Source of the DNA: Bigelowiella natans CCMP2755
Taxonomy: Eukaryota; Cercozoa; Chlorarachniophyceae
NCBI GenBank assembly: GCA_000320545.1
Contig: ADNK01003286.1
Span: 17,501-55,000, forward strand
DNA length: 37,500 nt
Direction: 5' to 3'
Shown piece by piece: positions 10,856 to 22,865 of this stretch (position 1 is its first letter; each line of letters opens with the position of its first letter). A program made the position numbers and the translations under genes. The notes beneath the pieces are model-generated. The model saw only the letters and a program-made list of their open reading frames with translations, did not search any database and was not told the origin of the DNA.

Positions 10856-11708
10856 TGCGCAATGCAATTTGTCGTGAGCAACAATGTCCTAAAACTAAAA
10901 CTACTGCCTTTGTTAGTCTGGCTGCATGCAGCTAGCATCGCACATCTCAGCAAACATCATTTTGCCATCATGACTAGAGACAGCAGAAGCCAGCGAGCTG
11001 TAGATTCATCATGCTAGCATGCGCCAGCAGCTAGAGCTAGCAGTTAGCATGCAGCAGACGCGATGCATGCATCAATCGAACGTGACATGTCGCATCGATC
11101 CATTTGCGACACCCACGCTAGCACTATGTACATGGATAGAACATGCTAGCATGGCGCAGCAACTGGACCTCTAGCTCTAGAGCTAGCTAGGTGGACAGCA
11201 CGCATTCTCATGTGAGCGCATGGACGCGTTTTTATTTGTTTTTGCGCATTATCTTGCGAATAATAACGTCAGCGTTGTATTCAGCGTTGCATTAGCAGGC
11301 TGTGCTAGTATGTTGGTCGCGCATGCAGCCACGCATGTGAACAACAATGTTGCTACTTGCGCCACGCGATGAATGACTCATCCAGTCGCATGTGAAATCT
11401 ACATTATTGGTGCGTCCTTATTTGCTTGTTCTAGCTGTGTGTCATTCTCAGTCCAACAACTCAGAATGGTTCATTACACGACCGATCACAATTGAGATAG
11501 TGCTAATAATTCTTATAGCATCAATCATATTGTAACTTAATAGGAAACCTTCCCACCACATATATACTACGTAACAATGCAACTCGAATGATTAAATTGT
11601 TGATGTATAATCAATATTACATTGATCTTCCGCACAAGATAAATTCGCAAGGTTTCTTGCAGAAAATTTCCAGATAGCAACTTTCAAAGCAAGGTGGTAC
11701 GTACTCGT

Positions 11709-14700
11709 TTAACGTACCGACGTGGTTAGTAGCTGGCTGACATTTACGTCAGGACAGCGAATAGCAATTTTTAACGTGACTCCGTGTCTTTGGTCCAGCA
11801 TGAATCCAGCTTTACAAAGTACCGGAAGCCTTTTCCCCCCACTCAAAAATTCTCCTGCCATAAAGACGCCGTGTGATCTCGCGTTCTCAGGAACTTCATT
11901 CATATTATCACAAGGTCCCATCCCTAACAAATCGATAACAGCATCGACAGCATTCTGCAAATCCTCCAGACCTAAGCTGAATTTCTTGATTGCCTGTGTT
12001 GCATCACCAACTTCATCCCACTTTTTCTTGAAATCCATAGTCCTGATATTGTTTCTCGGAAGCATAAAATCACTTTCGACGATTTCCAGATCCTCGAGTT
12101 GATATTCATCTTCTGTTGCCACGCTTTGTGGGACTCCATTTTCAATATCCTTGACGTAGAACTTGAGTGTATTGCCAATACTGCCAGAATTGAAATTTTC
12201 CTTTTTAAACCCTTCCATTGGACGAGATAAGCATACAAAGCAAACTCCTGTTGCACCATAGGCAATTGATTTTTCTGCAACGACCTTCTCCTCAGCCCAG
12301 TCAGGATCTTCAGATTCAATCTCAACAGTTATATTTTCGAGTAGCTGATCTTCCATATTGTTGGTGACATTATACTGCAGCACAACGTGTTCTTTGAATA
12401 CGTGTTTTACGCAAGATACAACATATTCCGTTTCTGATTCTGTAAGTTCAGAAGCGGAGGATGATTTGAACAATGGCCCAAGAGTTGCAAACTGGGGAAT
12501 TTTCCCAAGAAGCTCTTTGTACACATTAACCTGCATTTGTGGACTAAGGTTAGCAGCGGTGGTAGTGTCAGCAGCTGCTCCTCCTTGATTGTAGTTTGCT
12601 GGAGAACCTCCTCCACTATTTTGGGTTGATTTCCTCTCCCCGGCACCTTTTCCCTGTCCATCGTCAATTTCTTCTACCTCAACCAGATCCTTAGAAACGT
12701 CAAATGCAAGGTCTTTTTTCCCCTCAAGGTAAGCTTCTAGCGATGCCACGAGTCTCTTGGGATCGGCTGGTGCTTCAGAATCGAAAAACTGCTTTGCAAC
12801 CGACAGATCCTTCATTTCCAAGAGGTGTAAGAAGAGCACGGCCCTATCTCTGACTTCATCGTCGTCATCGGATGCACAGCGTGAAAGTAGAACTTGAACA
12901 CTTCTTGTCAATTGAGGTACATGGGCACCAAACCGTGCGAGAGCAGTTACAGCTGCGGAGCGCACAGAGGCTGTCTCTAAGATCACTCTGTTGAAAATAA
13001 ACCGAATATATTTGCCAGGATGTTTCGTTTTAGGTCCCTCTGAGCCGAGAAGATCAAGAATCTTCATTGATAATTTAGGGAATTCACAATCTTCAATGAA
13101 CTCACAGAACTGCTCCAAGCCAGTCTCCTTTGTTTCTGGTATTTTCTCAATGATTTCTAAGATAGCATTCATAATCGCTCGCTTGTAATCCTTTCCACCT
13201 TCCTCCCGTAGAGAAGCAGACAAAAACGCAAGGAGAGTTTTGTGTCTATGTTTGAATTTCAGGCAAAGGGACTTAATTGCATCTATAAGCACTATTTTAA
13301 ATTCATCTGAGGTGTCAGTCATAAATCCAGAGATCGATTTCATCAATCTGTCGACATTTTGCTCAACTCCAGTGCGCAGTAATGTCGTAATCGCTATTGT
13401 TGCCACGTTTCTGTTGCTATCATTAATTAGATGCTCAAGGTCTACTGAGCAAGGAGCCACCGCAATGGGAAATCGAAGCACCACCTAGATGCACCACAAC
13501 AATCCAAAAGATTAATTGAAACCATGCATAAAATACTATCATTAAATTTAGTAAACGCATTCCTTCTACCCCTTCCTATTCCTTGGAAAATAAGTTTACC
13601 TTGCTCAAAGTGCGTACAGCAGCGAACCTTTGAGCGGGAACGTGAGAGCTTAAAAACTCCTGGAGAACTCCAATTGCGCTAATAACCTACCATGGTGTAT
13701 GTAGAGAAATCAAAGAGAATTACCATAAGCTTTCCCAAGTATGAGGGATTGGGATGGTGATGCACATGATATATTATTAAAAGAAACCTGGGTCCTGTTG
13801 ATGTTTGGCAGCTCGCAGATGGTTTTAGCAGCTTCATACATTACTGTAAAGCTTTTATCATGTAATTTATCCTGCAAGAACTTGAGCAAATCTCGATCAG
13901 GCTTTGGTTGTCGTCCAATAACAAGAGCTATGCAACGTATAAGCAGCACTTGCGCTAGAGGTCCTCGAGGTGGGGCCCTGGCCAAACTAATTGCAAGACG
14001 GCTAACGGCCAAAGGATCGTACTGCTTCAACTTGAATAATAGAGTTAATGCATGCAGTTGCACCATGGGAGAATGGTTGTTCAATGCTTCCTGAACCTAA
14101 ACAAAAAAAATAACAACACAAAGTCTCTTAATTGATGCTGCTGACTTGATATTACGAGCTACTACCAAACCAATATTATTTTAAAAAAACGATGTAGTAA
14201 TGTCGGAGCAGTTGCAGCAGCAGCTACTAATAATCCCGCGTCACATCATCATTATTGGTGAGCATAATCTATTTCTTCTTCATCTTAACGTCGCTATTCT
14301 GTGACCACCATCCTCTCTCTCCCTCTATATCCTCTTCACCTCGCTAGTCCATCTCTTGATACTATCAGCGCCAGACTTGAGCATATGGTTACCAGCCAGT
14401 AGAGCAGCAGATACGACGTAGGGGTCCTTATCTATGATAGCTTGCTTCATGAATCGCTCGAAGGACCCGATCATTGATGGCTGTTGGAATAATAATACTT
14501 TGTCATAACTAGTAGCTCATGCTGAATACATATTTCTCAGCATGGAAAGAGGGTGTAAGAAAATAATACGTCAAGCTTCTTTTTCTTATTCCCTCTTCTA
14601 TCCCTAACCCCCCCCCCCTTTTAAACACACAGAATTTTTTTTCATCGTATGTGAGCGTCGTCGTACATGAAGAGTCTTGGCCAAGACTCGGATTGCATTG

Positions 14701-15439
14701 GCGCGATATAAGTCAGTTCTCCCTGTCATGTCTTTTGCAAGACAATTGACGACCATCATTGCTTCTTCTGGGTCGGCAGGAAGATTCTTAAGGGCCAAAT
14801 AAACCATTCGTCTAAGATGAACCTGTTTTCCAGAACAACGTGAGGAGGGGCAAGACATCAATGCATCATTTGAAGTCAGATGGCTGAACATAGCAGCGTG
14901 TTCTCACGTACATTTCGCGAGTTGAAGAGTTTTGTCACACTGAAGAAGACTTTAGAGATCTCTGAAGGTGTAAACTCTTCTCCTTGGATGATGAGATACA
15001 TGATCTTTGTAAGAACCTCGCTGAGAACACAAGCAAACGAGGTAAGTAACAATGACCCACCTATTTCAAATTCGCTTAACGTATTACATGCACTGTCTCG
15101 CGCTGATTTGTTTATCGTCAAAGCACTTCGCCTCGTGAAGAATTGCATTCTTTTGGATTCCTTCGTATGGAGAGGGTTCGACTGATGTAGAATAAAGGCG
15201 GGAGAATGGTTAGTTCAAACAAAAGTCTGTAGATACGTAAGAATATATCATATTCATCGTGTTTGTGTATTTTCTAAGTGTACGCCACAATTTTTCCTTA
15301 GTTTTCAAAGGTTTTAATGGGCTAGAGTGGATTGTCTTAGGATGACTCTCTCGCAATATGCATCCTTCATGAGCTATTCAAGCCCAAGAGCCAACGAGGT
15401 ACCTTCCCCATCCTCTCCTTTAGTTTTGGGTCCATCCAT
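11709..15439 (-). CDS. COPG: Coatomer subunit gamma (COPI coat)
   Basis: Eight exons (15439-15403, 15181-15088, 15020-14912, 14822-14667, 14480-14340, 14096-13788, 13686-13600, 13484-11709) join in phase to 902 residues, close to the usual 870-890. The protein is the large adaptin-like subunit of the COPI vesicle coat, acting in Golgi-to-ER and intra-Golgi transport. Family landmarks occur in order: NAILHEAKCFDDKQISARQC, LTKIMYLIIQGE, VTKLFNSRN, LRRMVYLALKNLP, DLYRANAIRVL, ERFMKQAIIDKDPYVVSAAL, RFAAVRTLSK, DSNRNVATIAITTLL, then a Gly/Ser/Thr-rich hinge (about residues 584-635) and the appendage ending RHGVTLKIAIRCPDVN. The first exon codes only for MDGPKTKGEDGE; an in-frame stop lies upstream of this ATG. 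All donors are GT; the introns are short (66-243 bases) and nearly free of microsatellites. Confidence 0.97.
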
Positions 15440-15892
15440 ATCCACTGATTTTTTTCCTTCCTGACTCTATAATTTCGAAATTGTAGCGCTCAAGGGTGGG
15501 GGGGGTGGGGAGCTCAAAAATGGCTCAGCGCAATCAGCCGCAGGCGAAGCTGGGTGGGAGTCCGGATGTAATTGCTTACGACATCAAATATTTATTGTCG
15601 TATGTATAATTTATAACCTATTTGTTCATTTGAGAAGGAAAATGTGCTTTCAGACCCTAAGATTCAGATTTTTGGGAAAATATTTAGTCGCGCATTTCGT
15701 CATCATCAAATTCCAACATCCGAGAAGGAACAACATTATCGGGGATTCCTGATGTTATCGGGATGAAACCCCGCTGAGATGTTCCTAACAACAACAACAA
15801 CAACAACATTCTCACAACAACTACAACTACAACCAACACGACGGTGGCGAGCCTGGGAGGCGAACACACGCTCATCATCAGGCGACTGATCA
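15440..15892. promoter_or_regulatory. Divergent gene-start spacer (coatomer gamma / GT10 gene)
   Basis: The two genes on either side start outward from this 453-base gap. It contains a G-run (GGTGGGGGGGGTGGGG near 15497-15511), an AT-rich stretch (15590-15625) and a CAA repeat (15787-15808) close to the plus-strand ATG. It lacks the CATGCA/GCTAGC words of the 3-prime spacers. A shared promoter is inferred from position only. Confidence 0.4.
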
Positions 15893-17504
15893 ATGGCGAG
15901 GCCTAGACTGAGGGCTTTAGCTTCGGGGGCAACAACAGGAAAAAAGGATGAATCTGTGCCTGCAGATATAGTTCAATCCTCTCTTTCATTCTCTGCCTCA
16001 ACCCTCTTCAAACAATGGCTTAGCATTCTCGCTTTAGCAACTATTGTTTTCTTACTCCTTGCTTCTAGTTCGACAACGATTACATCTAAATCTCGCCACC
16101 AATACAAGTCGCTAGCTATCAAACATCTAAATGACAGTAGTCGTAGTAGTAGCAATGTCGGTGGTACTACTACTAGCAATGATCACCGCGGATATTCAGT
16201 ACATGATCATCAACAAAAAAATAACTCGGCCAACAAGCACGAGTTTGCTCTAAATCAGAAGAAAAATAGCAGCAACACTTCCCTGTTCGGACCGGTAATC
16301 ATTATCATATAATTATTAGTCATTGAATATCTGAAACACTGGTTTTTGTGATGTTCCTTGTGCCCACAGCTTAGAACCACAAACCTCTTAAAACATAGTA
16401 CTATCTGCTCCTATATAGGAAAGAAAGACTCGGATAGGATTCTGTAGTGATATTAATGAATGGCCATTTCTCAATCCGGCATTGCCAAACGCCCACCAGC
16501 GTATTGCACAGTATTTTTCAACAACAACACCTTTGTCGTCGTCGTCGTTTCCATCATCCTCCTCAAGTGCTGTACGACTATCGAAAGATTGCACTGAGGT
16601 GGTGAAAGAACTGTTGATCAAATGATCTATCCTCGTGATGATGTGTGAAGCATTTAGTAGTATAATAATAATAATTTAGTCGTCAAAAAATTGCAATTAC
16701 GTGGTTGCACACTCACATGCATACACGTATATTACATTGAATAGATGCAAATCACACTATTCACATGCATACATCGTATTCAGCTGCTAGGATCAGGGCA
16801 AAAAGTAAATTTAGAACATGTACACGTACTCATGGGCGTTGGATGGTTCTTCAATCAGAAGTGTAAGTTGTGTCAAGTATTTAGTTTCTGCTGTTGATAT
16901 TGTCGTTGTTGTTGTTTATGATGATGATGATGATGATGAGAATGACAGTCAAAGTTGCAGATAGCTATTAGTATTGCTTTCTATTGGATATTGCACTCAA
17001 ATCCTGCTGCCTGTTTACTTGTTGTGAGATCATTAACGACGACCAATAAAATGAAAGAAAGATACATGAAATGTAAGTAGTAGCTGCTTCTTGTAAATGA
17101 TATTGCAATGCTCTGGGTGATGCTATACTTTGCGTTGTGGCATCATGCTGATTTGATGATGATGCTGCTGATGATGATGATCCATCCATCCATCCATCAT
17201 TTATTCAGTGAAAGTAAGGAGAAAACAACTAGCAATAGGTATTATTTGGTACTACTTGTGTGTGCGTGTGTGTGGAATAACAAATACAGCTACTGACTAA
17301 CTCCATTTATTGTTTATGGTTTAAACAGAGAATATCACAGAAGATGTTGTTGGATGATAATGATGATGATGATGATGATAGTTGACGATACCTATGTAAT
17401 GTTGATTACTCCCATCATATAATTATCATCATTTAATTGTAACAAATGATGAGTATGTCATCATCTATCCAAAATGTAATCCTTCTCATTCTTCCTCTTT
17501 CTTG

Positions 17505-17535
<31 letters not shown>

Positions 17536-17626
17536 CACTGCTACTACTACAATGGCGTTGCTGGTTTGTATGTTTACCAGATTCAGGGGTACAGCTTGAT
17601 AGCACGGATTGGTAGTAGCGGCAGCA

Positions 17627-17657
<31 letters not shown>

Positions 17658-17805
17658 TGTCTGTTAGTGCTAAATAGCAGGAACAGTAGTAGTAGTAGTA
17701 GTGGTAGTAGTAGTAGGTTAAAAAGAAGTTGGAAGAAAAGAAGAGAAAGAAAGAAGAATGATAATGCTTATAATATGACTTCTTTTTCATTTGGTCCTTC
17801 CTCTG

Positions 17806-17843
<38 letters not shown>

Positions 17844-18159
17844 CTTTCTCGCTCGATCTCTCTCAATCTCCAGGATAGACGGGGTAAAATGGCCTAGATT
17901 TACGCCAAGGTTACCAAGAAACTTCTCCTTAGCAACGACAAGAAGCAGTCCTCCTCCTTCTTCTGCCCCCGACTATATGCAGATGAAACACGTTCCTTAT
18001 CTAGTAGCATACTCAGGTCAACCATAATCTCAATGTGCGCGCGCGCGCGCGCATGTGTGTGTGTGTGTGTCATGTGAAATGATGATACGAATGGAATACA
18101 ACTTATATCATGATTCTCTTAGGGGAGGCGTTTACGGGTGGTCAATGCATGGTAAATGT

Positions 18160-18190
<31 letters not shown>

Positions 18191-18257
18191 GCGTCTACTA
18201 CTACTACCACTGCTACTAAACGATATTAGTGAGTAGTGTGTGCCCTCACAAAATTAT

Positions 18258-18289
<32 letters not shown>

Positions 18290-18846
18290 TAAGCAGCGGT
18301 TCTTTGTTTGTTTGTCTAGGGTTGATAGATACTACTTGACACTGCTGTTAAGTTGTCACATAAGTAGTAGTAGTAGTAGTAGTAGTAGTTATAATGTCTT
18401 GTAGTATCCTAGTACAGCGTGCGAAGGACATCAATCTTGATGTGGTTCTTGTTGTCGTCTTCGTCGTATGCATTGTATTGTGGTTTGTACTGTTGTGTAT
18501 GAAAAACATGTTTAGGAGTACGATGTGGTGATAGATTCAGGCGGCTCTTTAGATAGAAGAAAGAGCCCCTTTACGGGATGTGCGGTGATAAGATAACAAT
18601 TAATAATAAGCAGATAATAGTGATTAATGCGGTGATAATAATAAATAATAAACAGATAATAGTGATTAATGGGAGAGCAAGTAGAAGCAAGCATAGCATG
18701 GATAATCCAACAATAACAACAACAAACTCTACTAACTACTAGTAAAACAATAATTGACTTAATTTGACAACTCATGCTGCACACAACATGACTTCTACCA
18801 TTGCCATCATCATCATCACCAACCATAATATGAATATGTTGATCAT

Positions 18847-18886
<40 letters not shown>

Positions 18887-19284
18887 TTAGCAGTAGTAGC
18901 ATATACGACGAATACGCAAAAGGTTGTTTTCGCTTTATCGGCACTCCGTAACATGATGTCCTACAAGGTACTGATAACAATAACAACGACAATAATGATA
19001 ATAATAATAATAATAATAATAGTAATAACCAACTAGCAAGTGTACTCTCTTGCCTTTTTCAGCAGTATGATTTTCATGGTCATCATCGCTATTGTTTTGT
19101 CGTTGTTAATGTGGATATTGTTGATAGGGTTTTGGTGCTCATTCTCTAGTCCAGCAAAGGTGCTGCACTTACGATTAACAACAAGCTTAGCAAACACGCA
19201 TATTTGTTGTTAATTATGAATCTAAAAATAATACCGAATACTATATAATCCATGGTTCATTTGTTGTTGTTGTTGTTGATGTTG

Positions 19285-19315
<31 letters not shown>

Positions 19316-19515
19316 CATTGAATCTCTAACAGAGAAGATATTCCAAGTCGCAAGCAAACAGGATCCTTGATCAATCAACGAAAATTTGCAGCTTTTCTTG
19401 TTAAACGCTGCTACCACAACACGTACTACTATTACTACTACTACTACTACTACTACTACTGTTACTATTACGAATGACAGTAGTTGCAAACGAATGTGTA
19501 TTATGATATCCAAAT

Positions 19516-19549
<34 letters not shown>

Positions 19550-19865
19550 GGTCAAAGTTGTTTGTCCATATATGAGAAGATTAATTATGCTTTTATGTGT
19601 GTCCTGTAAGCTGTTAAGAAATCAGCATGATTGTCATTATGGTTACCTTCATTCCTTATCTAGAAAAATAAGAACTAAGGGCATTACTTATCATTATCAT
19701 CATCATCATCGTCATCATGATTATTATTGTTGTTGTTTTGAAGGTATACCGCTCAAGTGGCGGTGCGTGTAGCATTCTATGATCTCCTCTCTGAATACAA
19801 AGTATGTGGTTAATCGATAGCATAGTAGGTAGTAGGTAGTAGTAGATCATAACGAATGCCACAAC

Positions 19866-19897
<32 letters not shown>

Positions 19898-21525
19898 TTA
19901 CAATGCGGAGATAAGTCACAGGAGAAGGTAAGAAGGAATGAGTGCATTGTGCTGGAGATTTCTCTTATGTACTCTTCTTTTCCTCCTCTCCCTCCTCCTC
20001 TCCCTCCTTCATTGGATTGGCTTAGCCTGTGATGGCCATTAAAAATCAAGCAGGTGGTGGGTGCAGGTGAGACGGTCGTCGTAGTAGTAGTAGTAGCGCT
20101 GCCGCGATTACATAATCTCCTAGCATTAGTAGTAATAGTCAAAGACGAATTATCTGGTGGAAGAGGAAGTGGAGGGGGTTGGTTGACAGCAGAGTAATAC
20201 ATTAGATTAGTAGTTATTTCTTGTTGTTGTTATTCTCGGCATTGCTGCTGCCTCCTTTGTGGATGCTTGCTCATCACCGCATTCTGAGCTACTACAGCAA
20301 GCTAGTAGTACTTGGTACTTGGTAGTAGTATATGCTTGACTGATCTGAAAGACTATGATGGAAGAGAGACAACACTTCTACTACTATTCATTCTTTAATG
20401 AGCGCTTACATCATATAATCTTACTCGAATAATGTAAAATTAGGGTAAAAGAAGGTGCAGATCAAGTCATCAGGAAGAATAGTACGATGCCGGTAGTGAT
20501 ATAATAGATCTATGCTAATAATATAAGTAGTAACGAGACCGAGCATAACTGATGTTGGTAGATATGATTATTAAACGAAAACCTGAAAAACACACGCACC
20601 AGCATCCACCACCACAATCAACACTAGAATTGTTTTTCAAAAACTTTATTATCCTCCTTACTGCTGGACTATTCTTTGAAATAGCCTTGGAATGCTGTCG
20701 TTAAAACATTTGAAAGGTGGGTGAATACTCTAATGCAATTCATTTGGTTAATATGGCGGTGACGACTTATTCCTAGTGATGATTTGTAATTCTCAACTTA
20801 CTCATTAAGCATTGAGAATATTAGTGGTGGTGGTAGTAATAGCATGGAAGAGAGATAGTGTGCGTTGATAAATGTCTAGGATTAGTGTGGATATCCTTTT
20901 GGTCTAATCCCTTCTTCTCCAATTTCCTTTCATGCTATTGAACGAAGTAGTAGCAGTAGTTGTAGTAGTAGATCACACCGTGTTTGTTTTGCCGCAAGTT
21001 ACTGTATACAATATTCTCATTATAATATTCCTTCAACGGTTTACGATGATGATGATGATGATGATGTTAGATGTATACGTGTTTTAATGCGCTCCTTAAC
21101 TATAACAGATATAAATTTGCCATTACTTTTGAAAATCGTCAATTAAAGGGGTAAGTACTATAGTAGCATTTTTCCATGACGAAGATGATGCCGATCCAAA
21201 ACATATCAATTTACAATGATGTGTGGTCAAAAACTCAGCAGATGCTCTTAATTTACTCCTTTGGTGTTACATGAAACTCAAACTGCTTCGAGATTCAAAC
21301 AATGATGATTAGTGATCTTGATTTTTTTAAAAGTGCTGCTACAGATTGAATACTTTGCTATTCTCACACAATAGCAACCATCATCGTTATTAACATCGTC
21401 ATCATCATCATCATCATCATCATCACTACTACTGACGGCACACAGATATTTGACTGAAAAGATTATGAATGCTCTCCTTGCGGTACTACTACAGCTACTA
21501 ATGAAACGACACTATGGTGTTGCCT

Positions 21526-21566
<41 letters not shown>

Positions 21567-21674
21567 GGTAGTGTTCAAAATCTTGTTAATATATTATATG
21601 TTGGTGGATGCGTTGTTCACTGCTTCTTAAGATATTTCTATGCTATTTGTGCGCAACATTAAGATGTGTATTTA

Positions 21675-21710
<36 letters not shown>

Positions 21711-22012
21711 GGTGTCTTTACGAGGGTTGTAATATTATATAATGCAATCTATGATTATTACGTCACAGGGTATTGTTCCAATCTACTTTGGTGCTCCTGA
21801 CATCAGAAAGGTGATCAACAATGTTAATCTAAGATCGTAAAGGGGGAGGCCGAAGATAGAGGGGGGGGATGCTGCTATTACAATGCGTATTCGTGCAGTA
21901 GAGCCATGATAATTTAGAATGGAATTAATCAGGTGCCTGGCTGAAGTACATAATTATACGATAATAACATTGATCATTGACACCTCCTTTTGCTTGAGAT
22001 TAACACATATAT

Positions 22013-22055
<43 letters not shown>

Positions 22056-22865
22056 TTGGGTTGTACTCCTCCTCAGTATCTCAATGAAAAGCGCTTTATC
22101 TTTTGCGACGTCGATGCAAGCAAAGTGATGGCTTACCCATTTCCGGTAATGCAATGAAAGAGAGGCCACCACCCTAATAGCAATACTGAAGTAGAAAAAT
22201 CTACGAATATTGCCTTGTGTATTACGTGGAATCATCAATTTCATTTGCGGTGTTTTGTCGAGTTTTTACATCTTATTTCGGCAATCCACCAGCAGCGCCA
22301 GCAAGTATTTTCCCCGTCTCATGATAATATGATGGTTGGTAATTTACAAGAGTTGGTTTTGTTGGCAACAAAAAGCCACCACCTACCTTTTATCATCTGC
22401 TTCCTCCTCCTCCTCCTCATACTCCTCCTCCTCCTCCTCCTCCTCAATAGTATGGCAAAAACAAAGCTACAGAGGACCCAGAACCTCTCATTCAATTCGT
22501 CAAAGATACAATAGGAGGTAATGATGATGATGATGATAACATATGATGACAGCTCTTAGCAGCAAGTCGAGTAGTCGGGATCAACGCAACAACTATGCAT
22601 CTAAGTGATGCTATGATACTCTCATGCATTATTGGTCTCGATTTAATCTGAATTCTCTGTGCTTTCATCATCCTGACTCATCGTTAATAGATAAGCTACG
22701 AGAATGCGTAGAGAAAGTGAAGAGAGTAGACCAGGTAACTATTTGTCAATTCTTTAAGAAGAAGAGCTACATGTCTGTTAACGACGACATGTTTATGTTT
22801 GTAAGGATGACGATCTTTATCATCAAATGGTAACTGAGCCAATTCTCCCAGGAAACAGGTGGTAG
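15893..22865 (+). CDS. GT10 fucosyltransferase-like Golgi enzyme, highly split
   Basis: Supported exons: 15893-16294 and 16419-16598 (cytosolic tail, membrane anchor FKQWLSILALATIVFLLLAS at about residues 39-58, Ser/Asn-rich stem, then RIGFCSDINEWPFLNPA); 17874-18016 (FTPRLPRNFSLATT, HVPYLVAYS); 21109-21150 (YKFAITFENRQLKG); 21446-21482 (YLTEKIMNALLA); 21769-21810 (GIVPIYFGAPDIRK); a segment ending at 22734 (FNLNSLCFHHPDSSLIDKL, CVEKVKRVDQ); and 22806-22865 (DDDLYHQMVTEPILPG, TAG stop). The FEN, Y-x-TEK and VPIYFGAP motifs in order are the GT10 donor-binding core, which transfers fucose from GDP-fucose. The type II topology fits the Golgi. Possible small exons 18553-18584 and 20026-20066 agree in phase but are tentative. 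Exons between 16598 and 17874 are probably missing. The exon ending at 22734 has no resolved 5-prime boundary: there is no AG between an in-frame TGA at 22606-22608 and the FNLN segment. Confidence 0.82.
16599..17873. other. GT10 gene intron(s), microsatellite-rich
   Basis: This stretch lies between supported GT10 exons. It holds GAT runs (16916-16938, 17154-17182, 17359-17380), a CTA run (17503-17535), a TA run (17631-17655), GTA triplets (17684-17714), and a TC run passing into GC (17807-17844). GT10 proteins usually have another 60-100 residues here, so one or more small exons are expected, but I could not place them. Confidence 0.6.
18036..18070. repeat. (GC)n(GT)n alternating run
   Basis: A GC dinucleotide run followed by GT repeats lies 20 bases after the donor of the GT10 exon ending at 18016. 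Alternating purine-pyrimidine tracts of this kind can adopt Z-DNA; this is established for the repeat type and not shown here. Confidence 0.85.
18158..20025. repeat. Cluster of triplet microsatellites in GT10 intron
   Basis: Separate triplet runs occur at about 18160-18190 (CTA), 18258-18289 (CTA), 18363-18389 (GTA), 18850-18885 (CAT), 18994-19023 (ATA), 19259-19314 (TTG then TTA), 19429-19460 (CTA), 19517-19549 (GAT) and 19867-19897 (GTA). They produce poly-Tyr, poly-Met, poly-His and poly-Asp open frames on both strands that should not be read as genes. Apart from the tentative 32-base exon at 18553-18584 I see no coding signal here. Confidence 0.85.
21533..22050. repeat. (TA)n 21530-21561, (GT)n 21682-21709, (TA)n 22015-22051
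   Basis: Three dinucleotide runs lie in the introns on either side of the GT10 exon coding for the VPIYFGAP motif (21769-21810). Confidence 0.9.

Larger units (their letters stand above)
10021..11708. other. Gene-free spacer with retroelement remnant, palindrome-rich type
   Basis: This spacer lies between the 3-prime end of the coatomer gamma gene and the start of the next minus-strand gene. It is dense in GCTAGC and CATGCA words and holds two exact copies of CATGCTAGCATG (11010-11021 and 11142-11153). It also holds two copies of the 16-base palindrome CTAGCTCTAGAGCTAG (10194-10209 and 11171-11186). Compound CA/TA microsatellites and a possible retroelement remnant lie inside it and are listed separately. 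Positions 11450-11708 are AT-rich and are probably the coatomer 3-prime untranslated region. Confidence 0.6.

Noticed and set aside
12358-13488. Plus-strand frames opposite the coatomer gene
   Set aside because: They are shadows of the coatomer gamma coding strand.
17461-17790. Minus-strand frame with Tyr and Val runs
   Set aside because: It is generated by CTA and TA microsatellites inside the GT10 intron region.
18158-18400. Regularly spaced triplet arrays resembling a repeat-spacer array
   Set aside because: Spacers and repeats are irregular simple triplets; this is eukaryotic intron DNA and not a CRISPR array.
18764-19036. Plus-strand frame with a poly-His run and VVAYTTNTQK
   Set aside because: Considered as a GT10 exon. 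Its phase does not fit the neighbouring exons, it matches no GT10 motif, and most of it is a CAT microsatellite.
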